NCBI GenBank assembly: GCA_963721105.1 | Contig: CAVRHY010000011.1 | Coordinates: forward strand, 992,001-1,056,000 | DNA from: Thermohalobaculum sp963721105 | GTDB lineage: Bacteria > Pseudomonadota > Alphaproteobacteria > Rhodobacterales > Rhodobacteraceae | Reading direction: 5' to 3' | DNA length: 64,000 bases | Shown: in pieces, positions 1-9,305 of the stretch | Layout: the number at the start of each line of letters is the position of its first letter | Position numbering within the stretch: the stretch's first letter is position 1 | Program-made: the position numbers and the translations under genes | The notes under the pieces: generated by a model | The model's input: only the letters and a program-made list of their open reading frames with translations | Told to the model about the DNA's origin: nothing | Databases searched by the model: none

Positions 1-716
1 GCCGACCTGGTCGTCATCGCCACCAAGCTGGACGGCGTGCAGGCGGCGGCCGAGGCGGTGAAGCCGATCCTCGAAGCCCGGACACGGCCGTGCTGTCGAT
101 CCAGAACGGCCTCGGCGGGCCGGACCGCGTGGCCGGGGTCCTGGGGCCGGAGCGCGTCGCCGTCGGCGTCGTCGGCGGCTTCGGCGCCTCGATGAAGGGG
201 CCGGGGCACGCGCACCACAACGGCATGGAGTCCGTCCGCATCGGCGAATTCCAGGGCGGGCTGACCGAGCGCACCGAGCGGATCGCCGAGATCTGGCGCT
301 CGTCCGGCTTCAAGGTGCTGACCGTCGACGACATCGAGAAGACCGTCTGGGAAAAGCTGATCGTCAACTGCGCCTATAACGGCCCCTGCGCGATCCTGGG
401 CCTGACGATCGGCCAGGTGCTGGCCGACCCGGACGCCTCGTCGATCAGCGCCGGCTGTGCGCTGGAGGCCTGGGAGGTCGCGCAGGCCAAGGGCATCAAG
501 GTCGAGATCGACGACCCGGTCGCCCATATCCGTGCCTTCGGCGCGAAGATGCCGGACTCGCGCCCCTCGATGGCGCAGGACCACGCCGCCCGCCGGCGCT
601 GCGAGATCGACGCCATCAACGGCGCCATCCCGCGCGAGGCGGCCGAGTTCCGCCTGTCGGTGCCGACCAACACCTTCGTCACCCGCGTCATCCGGGCGCG
701 GGAGAGCGGCTTCTGA
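1..716 (+). CDS. 2-dehydropantoate 2-reductase family protein, 5'-truncated and frameshifted
   Basis: Reads as the ApbA/PanE ketopantoate reductase family, which uses NADPH to reduce a 2-keto acid such as 2-dehydropantoate. The start lies outside the window. The first frame reads ADLVVIATKLDGVQAAAEAV, the end of the Rossmann fold. Reading then moves by one base near 76-80 and continues with LSIQNGLGG, the conserved IQNG motif, into the ApbA C-terminal helical domain (KLIVNCAYNGPCAI; RCEIDAINGAIPREA). About 235 residues are present of a usual 300 or so. The frameshift is probably a sequencing indel. Family is clear. The substrate is not, since catabolic homologues also occur beside carboxylate genes like those downstream. 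Confidence 0.8.
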   Translation, partial: RPGRHRHQAGRRAGGGRGGEADPRSPDTAVLSIQNGLGGPDRVAGVLGPERVAVGVVGGFGASMKGPGHAHHNGMESVRIGEFQGGLTERTERIAEIWRSSGFKVLTVDDIEKTVWEKLIVNCAYNGPCAILGLTIGQVLADPDASSISAGCALEAWEVAQAKGIKVEIDDPVAHIRAFGAKMPDSRPSMAQDHAARRRCEIDAINGAIPREAAEFRLSVPTNTFVTRVIRARESGF

Positions 717-741
717 TGCTCGCCCACTGGGCCGCGCCTGC

Positions 742-859
742 CATCATCCCCGCGCAGGCGGGATTTTCGGGAGGGCGGTGGGAGAGTCCCGCCTTCGCGG
801 GAATGGCGCCGGCCTGGCGGCGGCGCGTGGGCGTCACCCCCGCGCGGGCAGGGGTCTCG
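742..859. repeat. Cluster of three REP-like palindromic units
   Basis: Three copies of a short imperfect palindrome of the form TCATCCCCGCG...GCGGGATT lie at 742-765, 785-807 (reverse orientation) and 832-859, in the gap between the reductase and leuC. Related copies lie at 41754-41826. Alternating orientation and intergenic location fit a REP/BIME-type dispersed element. The rest of the gap (717-919) holds no gene I can support. Confidence 0.6.
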
Positions 860-919
860 CTCTGCCGTCCGCAGAGGTCCGCCCTCACCGGAACGACCTT
901 CGGCTGCGGATGCGGCGCT

Positions 920-2328
920 ATGACCGGACGGACCCTGTTCGAGAAGATCTGGGCTCAGCCACGTCGTCGCCGATATCGGCGACGGCTACGAGCTGCTGCA
1001 TGTCGACCGCAACCTTCTGCACGACCTCTCCGGCGGCAAGGCGCTGGCCGAGATCGAGCGGCGCGGGCTGGCGGTGCGCACGCCGGCGCTGAACTTCGCC
1101 GTGCCGGACCACGCGGTCTCGTCGGCGCCGGGGCGGACGGCGGGGTCGACCGAGATCAGCGCCCGGCTGGCGCCGATGCTCAAGCGCGCGCCGAGGCCGC
1201 CGGCATCCGCCACTTCGACGTCAACGCGCCCGAGCAGGGCATCGTCCACGTCATCGGGCCCGAGCTTGGCCTGACGCTGCCGGGGCTGCTGATCACCTGC
1301 GGCGACAGCCACACCTCGACGCATGGCGCGCTCGGCGCCATCGCCTTCGGCGTCGGCTCGACCGAGGTCGCGCACGTGCTGGCGACGCAGACCGTGGTGC
1401 AGAAGCGGCCGCGCACCATGCGCGTCACCTTCGAGGGGCAGCGGGGCCCGGGCGTCGCGCCCAAGGACATGATCCTGCACCTGATCGGCACGATCGGCGC
1501 CGGCCGGCGGCGACGGCTACGCCGTCGAGTACGCCGGCCCGGCGATCCGCGCGCTGGACGTCGAGGGGCGGCTGACGATCTGCAACATGTCGATCGAATG
1601 CGGCGCCAAGATGGGCATGATCGCGCCCGACGACACGACCTACGAATATCTCGCGGGCCGGCCGTTCGCGCCCAAGGGGGCCGTCTGGGACGCGGCGATG
1701 GCGCACTGGCGCGGGCTGCCCTCGGACGAGGGCGCGGCCTTCGACCGCGAGGTCGCGATCGACATGACCGGCGTCGCGCCGCAGATCACCTGGGGCACCA
1801 GCCCCGAGCACGTCGCCGCCGTCACCGACCGCGTGCCGGACCCGGCCGACGCGCCGGATGCCGGTCGGCGCGAGGGCTGGGCCAAGGCGCTCGACTACAT
1901 GGGGCTGACGCCGGGGACGCCGCTGGAGGAGGTCGACGGTCGACCACGTCTTCATCGGCTCCTGCACCAATGCGCGCCTGTCCGACCTCCGCGCCGCGGC
2001 GGCCGTGCTGGACGGGCGCAGGGTCGCCGAGGGCGTCACCGCCTGGTGCGTGCCGGGCAGCCAGTCGGTCAAGCGCGCGGCCGAGGCCGAGGGGCTGGAC
2101 GCCCGCTTCCGCGCCGCCGGCTTCGAGTGGCGCGAGCCGGGCTGCTCGCAATGCGTGGCGGCGAACGGCGAGGTCGTGGCGCCGGGCAAGCGCGCGGTCT
2201 CGACGACCAACCGCAACTTCGTCGGCCGGCAGGGGCCGCGGGCGCGCACGCACCTGGCCTCGCCGGCAATGGCCGCCGCCGCGGCGGTGACGGGGCGGAT
2301 CACCGATGTGCGGAGGCTGATGTCGTGA
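920..2328 (+). CDS. leuC: 3-isopropylmalate dehydratase large subunit-like (LeuC, aconitase family), multiply frameshifted
   Basis: Large subunit of a [4Fe-4S] hydro-lyase of the aconitase superfamily, partner of the leuD-type gene that overlaps its end. Start MTGRTLFEKIW at 920 is typical of LeuC. Reading then needs four shifts, near 952, 1190, 1500 and 1935, to follow the conserved protein: GDSHTSTHGALGAIAFGVGS, NMSIECGAKMGMIAPD, VFIGSCTNARLSDLR and GCSQCVAANG, which include the cluster cysteines. Summed length is about 469 codons, as in E. coli LeuC (466). Since all motifs survive, indel errors are likelier than a pseudogene. Leucine biosynthesis is the default role. The neighbourhood (dehalogenase, tartrate-type dehydrogenase) leaves a catabolic hydro-lyase possible. 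Confidence 0.85.
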
Positions 2329-2949
2329 AACCGCTCACCACCGTATCCGGCCCCGCCGCGCCGCTGATGGCGGCGAATGTCGACACGGACGTCATTGTCC
2401 GGATCGAGCGGCTGTCGGATTTCGACCGCGACGCGCTGGAGCCCTATGCCTTCGAGGCGTGGCGGTATGACGATGACGGCCGCGAGCGGCCGGACTTCGT
2501 GCTGAACCGGCCGGAATGGCGCGGCGCGCCGGTGCTGCTGGCGGGGCCGAACTTCGGCTGCGGCTCGTCGCGCGAGGGGGCGGTCTGGGCGCTGAACGCC
2601 ATCGGCGTGCGCGTCGTCATCGCGCCGAGCTTCGGCGGCATCTTCCGCAACAACTGCTATCAGAACGGCACGCTGCCGGTCGTGCTGCCGGCCGAGACCA
2701 TCGAGGCGCTTCGCCGAGATCGCCCGCACGCAGCCCGACGCGCCCTTCACCGTCGACCTCGAGCGCCAGGTGGTGGTGCCGCCGAACGGCGCGCCGGTGC
2801 CCTTCGAGATCGACGCGCTGCGCCGGCGCGCGCTGATGAAGGGCGTCGACGACCTGGGTCTGACGGCTGACTATGCCCCGGCGGTCGGCGACTGGCAGCA
2901 GAAGGACCGGGCCGAGCGGCCCTGGGTCTGGCTGGAGGACGGACCATGA
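2325..2949 (+). CDS. leuD: 3-isopropylmalate dehydratase small subunit-like (LeuD), frameshifted
   Basis: Small (swivel) subunit that completes the active site of the LeuC-type large subunit. The GTG start overlaps the leuC stop by four bases, so the two are translationally coupled. Family motifs are NVDTDVIVRIERL near the N-terminus and GPNFGCGSSREGAVWAL followed by IAPSFGGIFRNNCYQNG. One +1 shift near 2711 joins ETIEAL to FAEIARTQPDAPFTVDLERQ. The product of about 207 residues matches LeuD (201 in E. coli). The stop overlaps the next start (ATGA). Confidence 0.85.
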
Positions 2950-3438
2950 GCGACACCGAGTTGTCGATTTCGCGCCGCATCGACGCCCCGCGATCCGCCG
3001 TCTGGGCGGCCTGGGCCGACCCGCGGCGGCTGGAGGAATGGTTCTGCCCCAGGCCCTGGCGGGCCGAGGTCCGTGCCTTCGACCTGCGCCCCGGCGGCGC
3101 CTTCGGCACCGTCATGCACGGTCCCGATGGCGAGCGCATGGACGAGGGCGACGGCTGCTTCCTGGAGGTCGTGCCGGGCGAGCGGGTCGTCTTCACCAGC
3201 GCTCTCGGGGCCGGGCTGGCGGCCGCGGACGGGCAGCGGCCAGCGCTGCGACCTGCCGATGACGGCCATCATCACGATGAGCGATGACGCCGGCGGCACC
3301 CTCTATGCCGGCCGGGTGCTGCATGCGACCGCCGAGGACCGGCAGAAGCACGAGGAAATGGGCTTCGAGCCCGGCTGGGGCGCGGCGATCGCGCAACTGG
3401 AAGACTTGGCCCGCCGACTGGCGACACAACCGGCCTGA
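2946..3438 (+). CDS. AHSA1/SRPBCC domain protein, frameshifted
   Basis: Small single-domain START/Bet v1-like protein of the AHSA1 (activator of Hsp90 ATPase homologue) group, which typically folds around a hydrophobic ligand. The N-terminus ISRRIDAPRSAVWAAWADP and WFCPRPWRAEVRAFDLRPGG are diagnostic. Reading moves +1 near 3209 (CTCGGGGCCGGG) into GWRPRTGSGQRCDLPMTAII and ends LEDLARRLATQPA, about 163 residues. It overlaps leuD by four bases, so it is likely in the same transcript. No specific ligand or enzyme activity can be assigned. In this family, distribution next to degradation genes is common. Confidence 0.75.
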
Positions 3439-3458
3439 TCGGGCCACAGGGGATAATC

Positions 3459-4172
3459 ATGGACGATGTGAAGGCGCTGGTCTTCGACACCTTCGGCACG
3501 GTGGTCGACTGGCGCGGCTCGATCACGCGGCGGATCGAACGGGCGGCGAAGGCCAAGGGGGTGCGAGGTCGACGGCGACGCCTTCGCGCGGGCCTGGCGG
3601 GCCGGCTATCGGCCCGGGCTGCAGCGCGTCATCTCGGGCGAGCGGCCGTTCACGCCGATCGACGTGATCCATCGCGAGCGGCTGGACGAGATCCTGGGCG
3701 AATTCGGGATCGCCGGGCAGTTCGGCGAGGATGAGCGCGGCAGAGATGGTGCTGTGGTGGCACCAGCTCGACCCCTGGCCGGATTCCGTGCCGGGGCTCC
3801 GGCGGCTGGGACGGCGGTTCCTGATCGGGCCGCTGTCGAACGGCTCGACGGTGCTGCTGGCCTCGATGGCCAAGCGGGCGCGGCATCCCGTGGGACTTCA
3901 TCATGTCCTCGTCGATCGTGCGCGCCTACAAGCGCGACCCGGCCGCCTACCTGAACTGCTGCGCGGCGCTGGGGCTGGAGACGCGCCAGGTGATGATGTG
4001 CGCGGCGCACAACGACGACCTCGAGGCGGCGCAGAGCCACGGCATGCGCACGGCCTATATCAACCGGCCCTACGAGTACGGGCCGGACCAGACCAAGGAT
4101 TTCGAGGCGACCGGGACCTTCGACATCGTCACCGACGAGATCGGCGGCATCGCCGACGCGCTGGGCTGCTGA
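3459..4172 (+). CDS. Haloacid dehalogenase type II (HAD superfamily), frameshifted
   Basis: Likely (S)-2-haloacid dehalogenase or a related HAD phosphatase/hydrolase. Motif I is VFDTFGTVVDWR with the nucleophile Asp. Motif II is LIGPLSNGS. Later motifs are SIVRAYKRDPAAY (conserved Lys) and MMCAAHNDDLEAAQSHGMRT with the motif IV acidic residues. Three +1 shifts near 3562, 3727 and 3887 are needed to read about 237 residues, the normal length for L-2-haloacid dehalogenases. It starts 20 bp after the AHSA1 gene, so it may close a leuC-leuD-AHSA1-HAD operon. The true substrate is unknown. Confidence 0.8.
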
Positions 4173-4346
4173 CGCGGGCGAGCCTGGCGGCCGCGCGCCG
4201 GGGCGCGCGAAGAGAGCCCCCAGCCCGCGCATCCGCGCGCGCTGGGGCCCCGTTGGGCTCCGCATCTGGCGTGAGCGCGGGTGGAGAGGGTACGGAAGGG
4301 GTGCTGGGGAAGGCCGGACGCGGGCGTCCGGCCGGGCGCGAGCATC

Positions 4347-4422
4347 GGCGAGTCGGCGGGCGCGTCAAGGACGGGCCGGCTTCGCTGGTGCTTCGCATCC
4401 TTGACCCGCCCGCCGACTCGCC
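4347..4422. repeat. Long imperfect inverted repeat in the gap between convergent genes
   Basis: Arms of about 25 bp at 4347-4371 and 4398-4422 (core CGAGTCGGCGGG / CCCGCCGACTCG) pair with one mismatch around a 26-nt loop. It lies between the dehalogenase and wrbA, which converge, so a two-way transcription terminator is plausible although there is no T tract. The remainder of the 309-bp gap (4173-4481) is GC-rich and without a supported gene. Confidence 0.55.
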
Positions 4423-4481
4423 CGCCGTTGCGTGCAGACGATGACGGTGGGCGGCCCCCATCGTAGAGGGGGCAGGCGTCC

Positions 4482-5084
4482 TCAGCCGTGCATCCTGATT
4501 GCGATCTTCGCCAGCCGCTCGCCCTGGAAGCGGGCGCCGGCGAGGTCGTCCTCGTCGGGCCAGCGCGAGCCGTCGGAGCCGGTCGCCACCGTCATGCCAT
4601 AGGGCGAGCCGCCGCGCAGCTTGTCGGTGCCGCTCTGGCCCGCATAGGCATAGCTGAGGGGCACGATCAGCATGCCGTGGTGCTGCAGGACGACCTGCGT
4701 CGTCAGCACCGTCGCTTCCTGGCCGCCGTGCTGGGTGCCCGTCGAGACCATCACGGTCGCGACCTTGTCGATCAGCGCGCCCTTCGCCCAGAGACCGCCG
4801 GTACGGTCGAGGAAATTCTTCATCTGCGCCGGCATGTTGCCGAAGCGCGTCGGCACGCCGAAGACGAACCCGTCATAATCCGCGAGCTCGGCCGCGTCGG
4901 TGATGACCGGCGCCTCCTGGTCGGTCTTGTAGCCCTGCCGTTTCGCCACCTCGTCGGGCACCAGCTCGGCCACGCGCCTGATCGTCACCTCGGCGCCCGC
5001 GGCGCGCGCGCCCTCTGCGGCGGCCTTGGCCATCGCCTCCATGTGGCCGAAGCTCGAATAATAGAGCACCAGAACCTTCGCCAT
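4482..5084 (-). CDS. wrbA: NAD(P)H:quinone oxidoreductase, WrbA type IV
   Basis: FMN-binding flavodoxin-like enzyme that reduces quinones by two electrons and so limits redox cycling. The protein begins MAKVLVLYYSSFGHMEAMA, the FMN phosphate-binding loop. Further motifs are FGVPTRFGNMPAQMKNFLD and STGTQHGGQEAT, both diagnostic of WrbA. 200 residues is the usual length. The start at 5084 was preferred over an upstream ATG because it is preceded by a strong GAGGAGG ribosome site and fits the family N-terminus. It is monocistronic and converges on the dehalogenase operon. Confidence 0.93.
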   Translation of the reverse strand: MAKVLVLYYSSFGHMEAMAKAAAEGARAAGAEVTIRRVAELVPDEVAKRQGYKTDQEAPVITDAAELADYDGFVFGVPTRFGNMPAQMKNFLDRTGGLWAKGALIDKVATVMVSTGTQHGGQEATVLTTQVVLQHHGMLIVPLSYAYAGQSGTDKLRGGSPYGMTVATGSDGSRWPDEDDLAGARFQGERLAKIAIRMHG

Positions 5085-5249
5085 CGAAACCTCCTCGGGG
5101 GTTGCCATCCCGCTGCACATAGCGTGCGCAACCCCGTGGTTCCGCCCGGCGGCGCGACAAAGCTCCGTTGCCGGCGGCGCAACGCAGGTGACGCCCGGCG
5201 CGGGGGCGTGCTAGGCAACCGGCCGGTCAGCGTCGCGACAGGAGAGGCA

Positions 5250-6324
5250 ATGAAGCAGTACCGGATCGCCGCGATCCCCGGCGACGGGATCGGCACGGAA
5301 GTGATCGCCGCGGGGCTGGAGGTACTGGAGGCAGTCGCCGCGCGCGCGGGCTTCCGGCTGGAGGTCGGGCACTTCGACTGGGGCTCGGAGCGCTATCTCG
5401 CCACCGGCGCGATGATGCCGGCCGACGGGCTGGAGCAGCTGAAGTCCTATGACGCGATCTATTTCGGCTCGGCCGGCGATCCGCGGGTGCCGGACCATGT
5501 CTCGCTCTGGGGGCTGCGGCTGGCAATCTGCCAGCCCTTCGACCAGTACGCCAACGTGCGCCCGGCCCGCGTGCTGCCGGGCATCGAGAGCCCGCTCCGC
5601 AATGTCGGCCCCGGCGATCTCGACTGGGTGATCGTGCGCGAGAACTCCGAGGGCGAGTATGCCGGCGCCGGCGGGCGGGCCCACCAGGGCTTCGACCACG
5701 AGGTCGGGCATGGATGTCGCGGTCTTCACGCGCAAGGGCGTCGAGCGCATCCAGCGCTTCGCCTTCGAGCTGGCGCGCGGCCGCCCGCGCAAGCACCTGA
5801 CGCTGGTCACGAAGTCGAACGCGCAGCGCCACGGCATGGTGATGTGGGACGACGTCTTCCGCGCCATCCGCGACGACTACCCGGACGTCGAGACGGACAA
5901 GGTGCTGGTCGACGCGATGACGACGCGCATGGTGCTGAAGCCGCAGGCCATCGACGTCGTGGTGGCGACCAACCTGCACGCCGACATCCTCAGCGACCTC
6001 GCGGCGGCGCTGACCGGCTCGCTGGGGCTGGCGCCGACGGGCAACCTGAACCCGGAGCGCGCATTCCCCAGCATGTTCGAGCCGATCCACGGGTCGGCCT
6101 TCGACATCATGGGGCAGGGCATCGCGAACCCGATCGGCAGCTTCTGGTCGGGCGCGATGATGCTGGAGCACCTGGGCGAACCCGCGGCGGCGCAGGCGCT
6201 GTTGACGGCCATCGAGCAGGTAACCGGTGCCGGCCGGGTTCGTCCGCGCGACCTCGGCGGCAGCGCGGGGACGCGCGAGGTAACGGACGCGGTGCTCGCC
6301 GCGGTCGAGGGGCGGAACACCTGA
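5250..6324 (+). CDS. Tartrate dehydrogenase / D-malate dehydrogenase (isocitrate/isopropylmalate dehydrogenase family), frameshifted
   Basis: NAD-dependent beta-decarboxylating dehydrogenase of the TTC/DmlA group. It would oxidise tartrate, D-malate or 3-isopropylmalate. Motifs are AAIPGDGIGTEVI at the N-terminus, WVIVRENSEGEYAG with the substrate-binding Arg, VTKSNAQRHGMVMWDDV, DAMTTRMVLKP and FEPIHGSAFDIMGQGIANP for NAD binding. A single extra base near 5709 breaks the frame at HEVG/MDVAVFTRKGVERI. Rejoined length is about 357 residues, typical for the family. An AGGAGAGG ribosome site precedes the ATG. The SLWGLRL region and ENSEGEYAG favour TTC/DmlA over LeuB, but substrate is inferred. 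Confidence 0.85.
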
Positions 6325-6487
6325 GGTCGGCGGGGCGGCCCGGGGCTGCCCGACCGGACCTGTACGGTCGCGGCGGCGCGATCGCGTTTCCGTGCGGGTC
6401 CGTGCCGGAACCCGCCGCGAGGAAAGGCGGTTCCTGAAGCGGTGGGGCGGTCGGGAGCGGGCGGCGTTCAGGAATCGAGGAACACGA

Positions 6488-7270
6488 ATGCAGGTCGACC
6501 TGAGCGGAAAGCGGGTGCTCGTGACCGGCGGAAACTCCGGCCTGGGCGAGGCGATGTCACGCGCCTTCGCGGCCGAGGGAGCGCGCGTCGCGATCAACTA
6601 CCTCGTCCGTCCCGAGGACACCGACCGGCTGGTCAAGGCGTTCGAGACGGCGGGCGGCGAGGCGCTGAGCCTGCTCGCCGACATCAGCGACCCGGAGGCC
6701 GTCGAGGCGATGTTCGCGGCGATGGACGAGCGCTGGGGCGGCATAGACATCCTCGTCAACAATGCCGGCATCGACGGGCGGCCGGCGCTCGGCTGGGAGG
6801 TCGAGATCGCGGACTGGATGAAGATCGTCGACGTCAACCTGAAGGGTGCGTTCCTCTGTGCCCGCCAGGCGCTGAAGCGCATGGTGCCGCAAAAGTCGGG
6901 TGTCGTCCTCAACACCAGCAGCGTGCATGAGATCATCGCCTGGACCGGCTACAGCGCCTACACCGCCAGCAAGGCCGGGCTGTCGATGATGGCGAAGTCG
7001 CTGGCGCAGGAGGCGGCGCCGCACGGCGTTCGCGTGCTCTGCATCGCGCCCGGCGCTATCCAGACCGCGATCAACCAGAACGTCCGGGAGGATCCGGAAG
7101 GCCATCGCGACCTGCTGAGCAAGATCCCGCTTGGCCGTGTCGGCACACCCGAGGACATCGCCGGGATGGCGATCGTGCTGGCCTCGGACATCGCTGGCTA
7201 CATGACGGGCACCACGGTCTTCGTCGATGGCGGCATGACCGATTACCCCGAGTTCGCGCATGGCGGATGA
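6488..7270 (+). CDS. SDR family oxidoreductase (glucose 1-dehydrogenase-like)
   Basis: Classical short-chain dehydrogenase of 260 residues. It has the Rossmann motif TGGNSGLGEAM, the NNAG motif (ILVNNAGIDG), the catalytic Ser in NTSSVHEI and the YSAYTASK active-site Tyr-Lys. The C-terminal IAPGAIQTAINQ and FVDGGMTDYP are typical of the glucose-1-dehydrogenase/3-oxoacyl reductase cluster. The start codon lies behind a GGAATCGAGGAAC stretch. The stop overlaps the next gene's start by 11 bp, so the SDR and the GH15 glycoside hydrolase are translationally coupled, which suggests a sugar-related substrate. Confidence 0.85.
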   Translation: MQVDLSGKRVLVTGGNSGLGEAMSRAFAAEGARVAINYLVRPEDTDRLVKAFETAGGEALSLLADISDPEAVEAMFAAMDERWGGIDILVNNAGIDGRPALGWEVEIADWMKIVDVNLKGAFLCARQALKRMVPQKSGVVLNTSSVHEIIAWTGYSAYTASKAGLSMMAKSLAQEAAPHGVRVLCIAPGAIQTAINQNVREDPEGHRDLLSKIPLGRVGTPEDIAGMAIVLASDIAGYMTGTTVFVDGGMTDYPEFAHGG

Positions 7271-9128
7271 CACCCCCGGGTCCGGCGGCGCGTCCGGCCT
7301 TCGCATCGAGGATTACGGGCTGATCGGAAACATGCTGTCGGCGGCGCTGGTCGGCCGCGACGGGTCGATCGACTGGCTGTGCCTGCCGCGCTTCGATTCC
7401 CCCGCCTGCTTCGCCGCGCTGGTGGGGACACCGGACAACGGCCGCTGGCGCATCGCGCCGACGGGCGCCATCACCGCCAGCTCGCGGCGTTACCTGCCCT
7501 GCACGGCGGTGCTGGAGACACGCTTCGAGACGGCAACCGGCGCCGCCACGGTCACGGACTTCATGCCGCTCTCGGAGAACGAGGAAAACGTCGACATCGT
7601 CCGCATCGTCAGGGGCGAGGAGGGCAGCGTCGAGATGTCCATGGACCTGGCGCTGCGCTTCGGGCACGGCCAGGCGATCCCCTGGGTCCGCCACCGCGAC
7701 TATGGCCTCAGCGCGCTGGCCGGCCCCGACGCAGTCGAACTCCACACCAGCCTGCCGCTCGAGGGCAAGGGCATGACGACCGTCTCGACCTTCACCGTGC
7801 GCCAGGGCGAGAGCGTGCCGATGACGCTGTCCTACCACCCGTCGAACAAGCCGCCGCACTTCGTCCCGGACCGCCGCGAGAGCCTAGAGCGCACCGTCGT
7901 CTGGTGGCAGGAATGGGTCAAGCGCGGCAATTACGAGGGGTTGCCGGACATCTGGCGCGAACACGTGATGCGCTCGCTGATCACGCTGAAGCTGCTGACG
8001 TTCAAGCCGACCGGCGGCATCGTCGCGGCGCCGACGACCTCTCTGCCCGAGGCGATCGGGGGCGCGCGGAACTGGGACTACCGCTACTGCTGGATCAGGG
8101 ATTCGGCGCTGACGCTCTATGCGCTCCTGAACGCCGGCTATCGCGAGGAGGCGGAGGCGTGGCGCCAGTGGTTGCTGCGTGCCGTCGCCGGCCATCCCGG
8201 GCAGCTTCAGATCATGTACGGCATCAGCGGCGAGCGCTGGCTGCCGGAATCCGAGGTGCCCTGGCTCGCCGGCTACGAGGGCAGCCCGCCGGTGCGGATC
8301 GGCAACGCCGCCGCCGACCAGGTGCAGCTCGACGTCTTCGGCGAGCTGATCGACACGCTGCACGCCGCGCGCGAGGCCGAGCTGCAGCCGCAGGCCGAGG
8401 CGTGGCGGCTGCAGAAGGTGCTCCTCAACCGTCTCGAGGGCGCGTGGCAGGGGCTCGGCCGCGGCATCTGGGAGGTGCGCGGCCCCGAGCGCGCCTTCAC
8501 CCATTCGCGCGTGATGTGCTGGGTCGCCTTCGACCGGGCCGTCACCACTGTCGAGCGCCACGACCTCGACGGGCCGGTCGAGCGCTGGCGCGAGATCCGC
8601 GCCGCGATCCACGACGACGTCTGCACGAACGGCTTCGACCGCGAGAAGAACAGCTTCGTGCAGTACTACGGGGGGACGACGCTGGACGCATCGCTGCTGC
8701 TGATGCCGCAGGTCGGCTTTCTGCCGACTGACGACCCGCGCGTCGTCGGCACGGTCGAGGCGATCGAGCGCGAGCTGCTGCGCGACGGCTTCGTCATGCG
8801 CTATTCGCCCGAGAGCACCGATGACGGCGTCGGCGGCGACGAGGGCGCGTTCCTCGCCTGCAGCTTCTGGCTGGTCGATGCCTATGTGCTGATCGGCCGG
8901 ATGGAGGATGCGCGGGCGCTGTTCGAGCGGCTGCTCGGCATCTGCAACCAGCTGGGCCTGCTGGCCGAGGAATACGATCCCGCCGGGCGGCGCTTCGTCG
9001 GCAATTTCCCGCAGGCGTTCTCGCATATCGGCCTGATCAACACCGCGCATAACCTCGCGAGGGCCGCGGGCCCGGCGCGGCAGCGGGCGGACAAGGTGGC
9101 GCCGACCGGCGGCCCCGACCGGGGGTAA
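7260..9128 (+). CDS. Glycoside hydrolase family 15 protein (glucoamylase/trehalase-like)
   Basis: 622-residue GH15 enzyme, an inverting (alpha/alpha)6-barrel hydrolase that acts on alpha-glucans or trehalose. The N-terminal beta-sandwich starts IEDYGLIGNMLSAALVGRDG, and IDWLCLPRFDSPACFAALVG is highly conserved in bacterial GH15. Catalytic-domain signatures are NWDYRYCWIRDSALTLYALL and DGVGGDEGAFLACSFWLVDA, each holding an expected acidic residue. No signal peptide is visible, so it is cytoplasmic. It is coupled to the SDR upstream. Family homologues include trehalases and glucoamylases. The window does not decide between them. Confidence 0.92.
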   Translation: MADDTPGSGGASGLRIEDYGLIGNMLSAALVGRDGSIDWLCLPRFDSPACFAALVGTPDNGRWRIAPTGAITASSRRYLPCTAVLETRFETATGAATVTDFMPLSENEENVDIVRIVRGEEGSVEMSMDLALRFGHGQAIPWVRHRDYGLSALAGPDAVELHTSLPLEGKGMTTVSTFTVRQGESVPMTLSYHPSNKPPHFVPDRRESLERTVVWWQEWVKRGNYEGLPDIWREHVMRSLITLKLLTFKPTGGIVAAPTTSLPEAIGGARNWDYRYCWIRDSALTLYALLNAGYREEAEAWRQWLLRAVAGHPGQLQIMYGISGERWLPESEVPWLAGYEGSPPVRIGNAAADQVQLDVFGELIDTLHAAREAELQPQAEAWRLQKVLLNRLEGAWQGLGRGIWEVRGPERAFTHSRVMCWVAFDRAVTTVERHDLDGPVERWREIRAAIHDDVCTNGFDREKNSFVQYYGGTTLDASLLLMPQVGFLPTDDPRVVGTVEAIERELLRDGFVMRYSPESTDDGVGGDEGAFLACSFWLVDAYVLIGRMEDARALFERLLGICNQLGLLAEEYDPAGRRFVGNFPQAFSHIGLINTAHNLARAAGPARQRADKVAPTGGPDRG

Positions 9129-9257
9129 CGGGTGCGCGCCGGGGCGGGCGGGGTCGGAGGCAATCGGCAGGGCCGGTCCGGGGGTGGCATCAGCCGCGAC
9201 GTCCCCGGGCCTGCGCGTCGGGGCCGGCGGCGCGCTGTCTGGCCATGACTCGGCGCA

Positions 9258-9305
9258 CCCGCCTCGGTCCGCGCCCGCCTCGGTCCGCGCCCGCCTCAGT
9301 CCGCG
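9258..9305. repeat. Three tandem copies of a 16-bp unit at the GntR gene 3' end
   Basis: The unit CCCGCCTCGGTCCGCG occurs at 9258-9273 and 9274-9289, and with one change (CAGT for CGGT) at 9290-9305. The last copy includes the stop codon of the minus-strand GntR gene, so the other two copies extend the gene's 3' edge. It is probably a local slippage duplication. Confidence 0.8.

Noticed and set aside
7260..9128. CRISPR-like or direct-repeat array in the window
   Set aside because: I looked for evenly spaced repeats with unique spacers throughout and found none. The short tandem repeat at 9258-9305 has no spacers.
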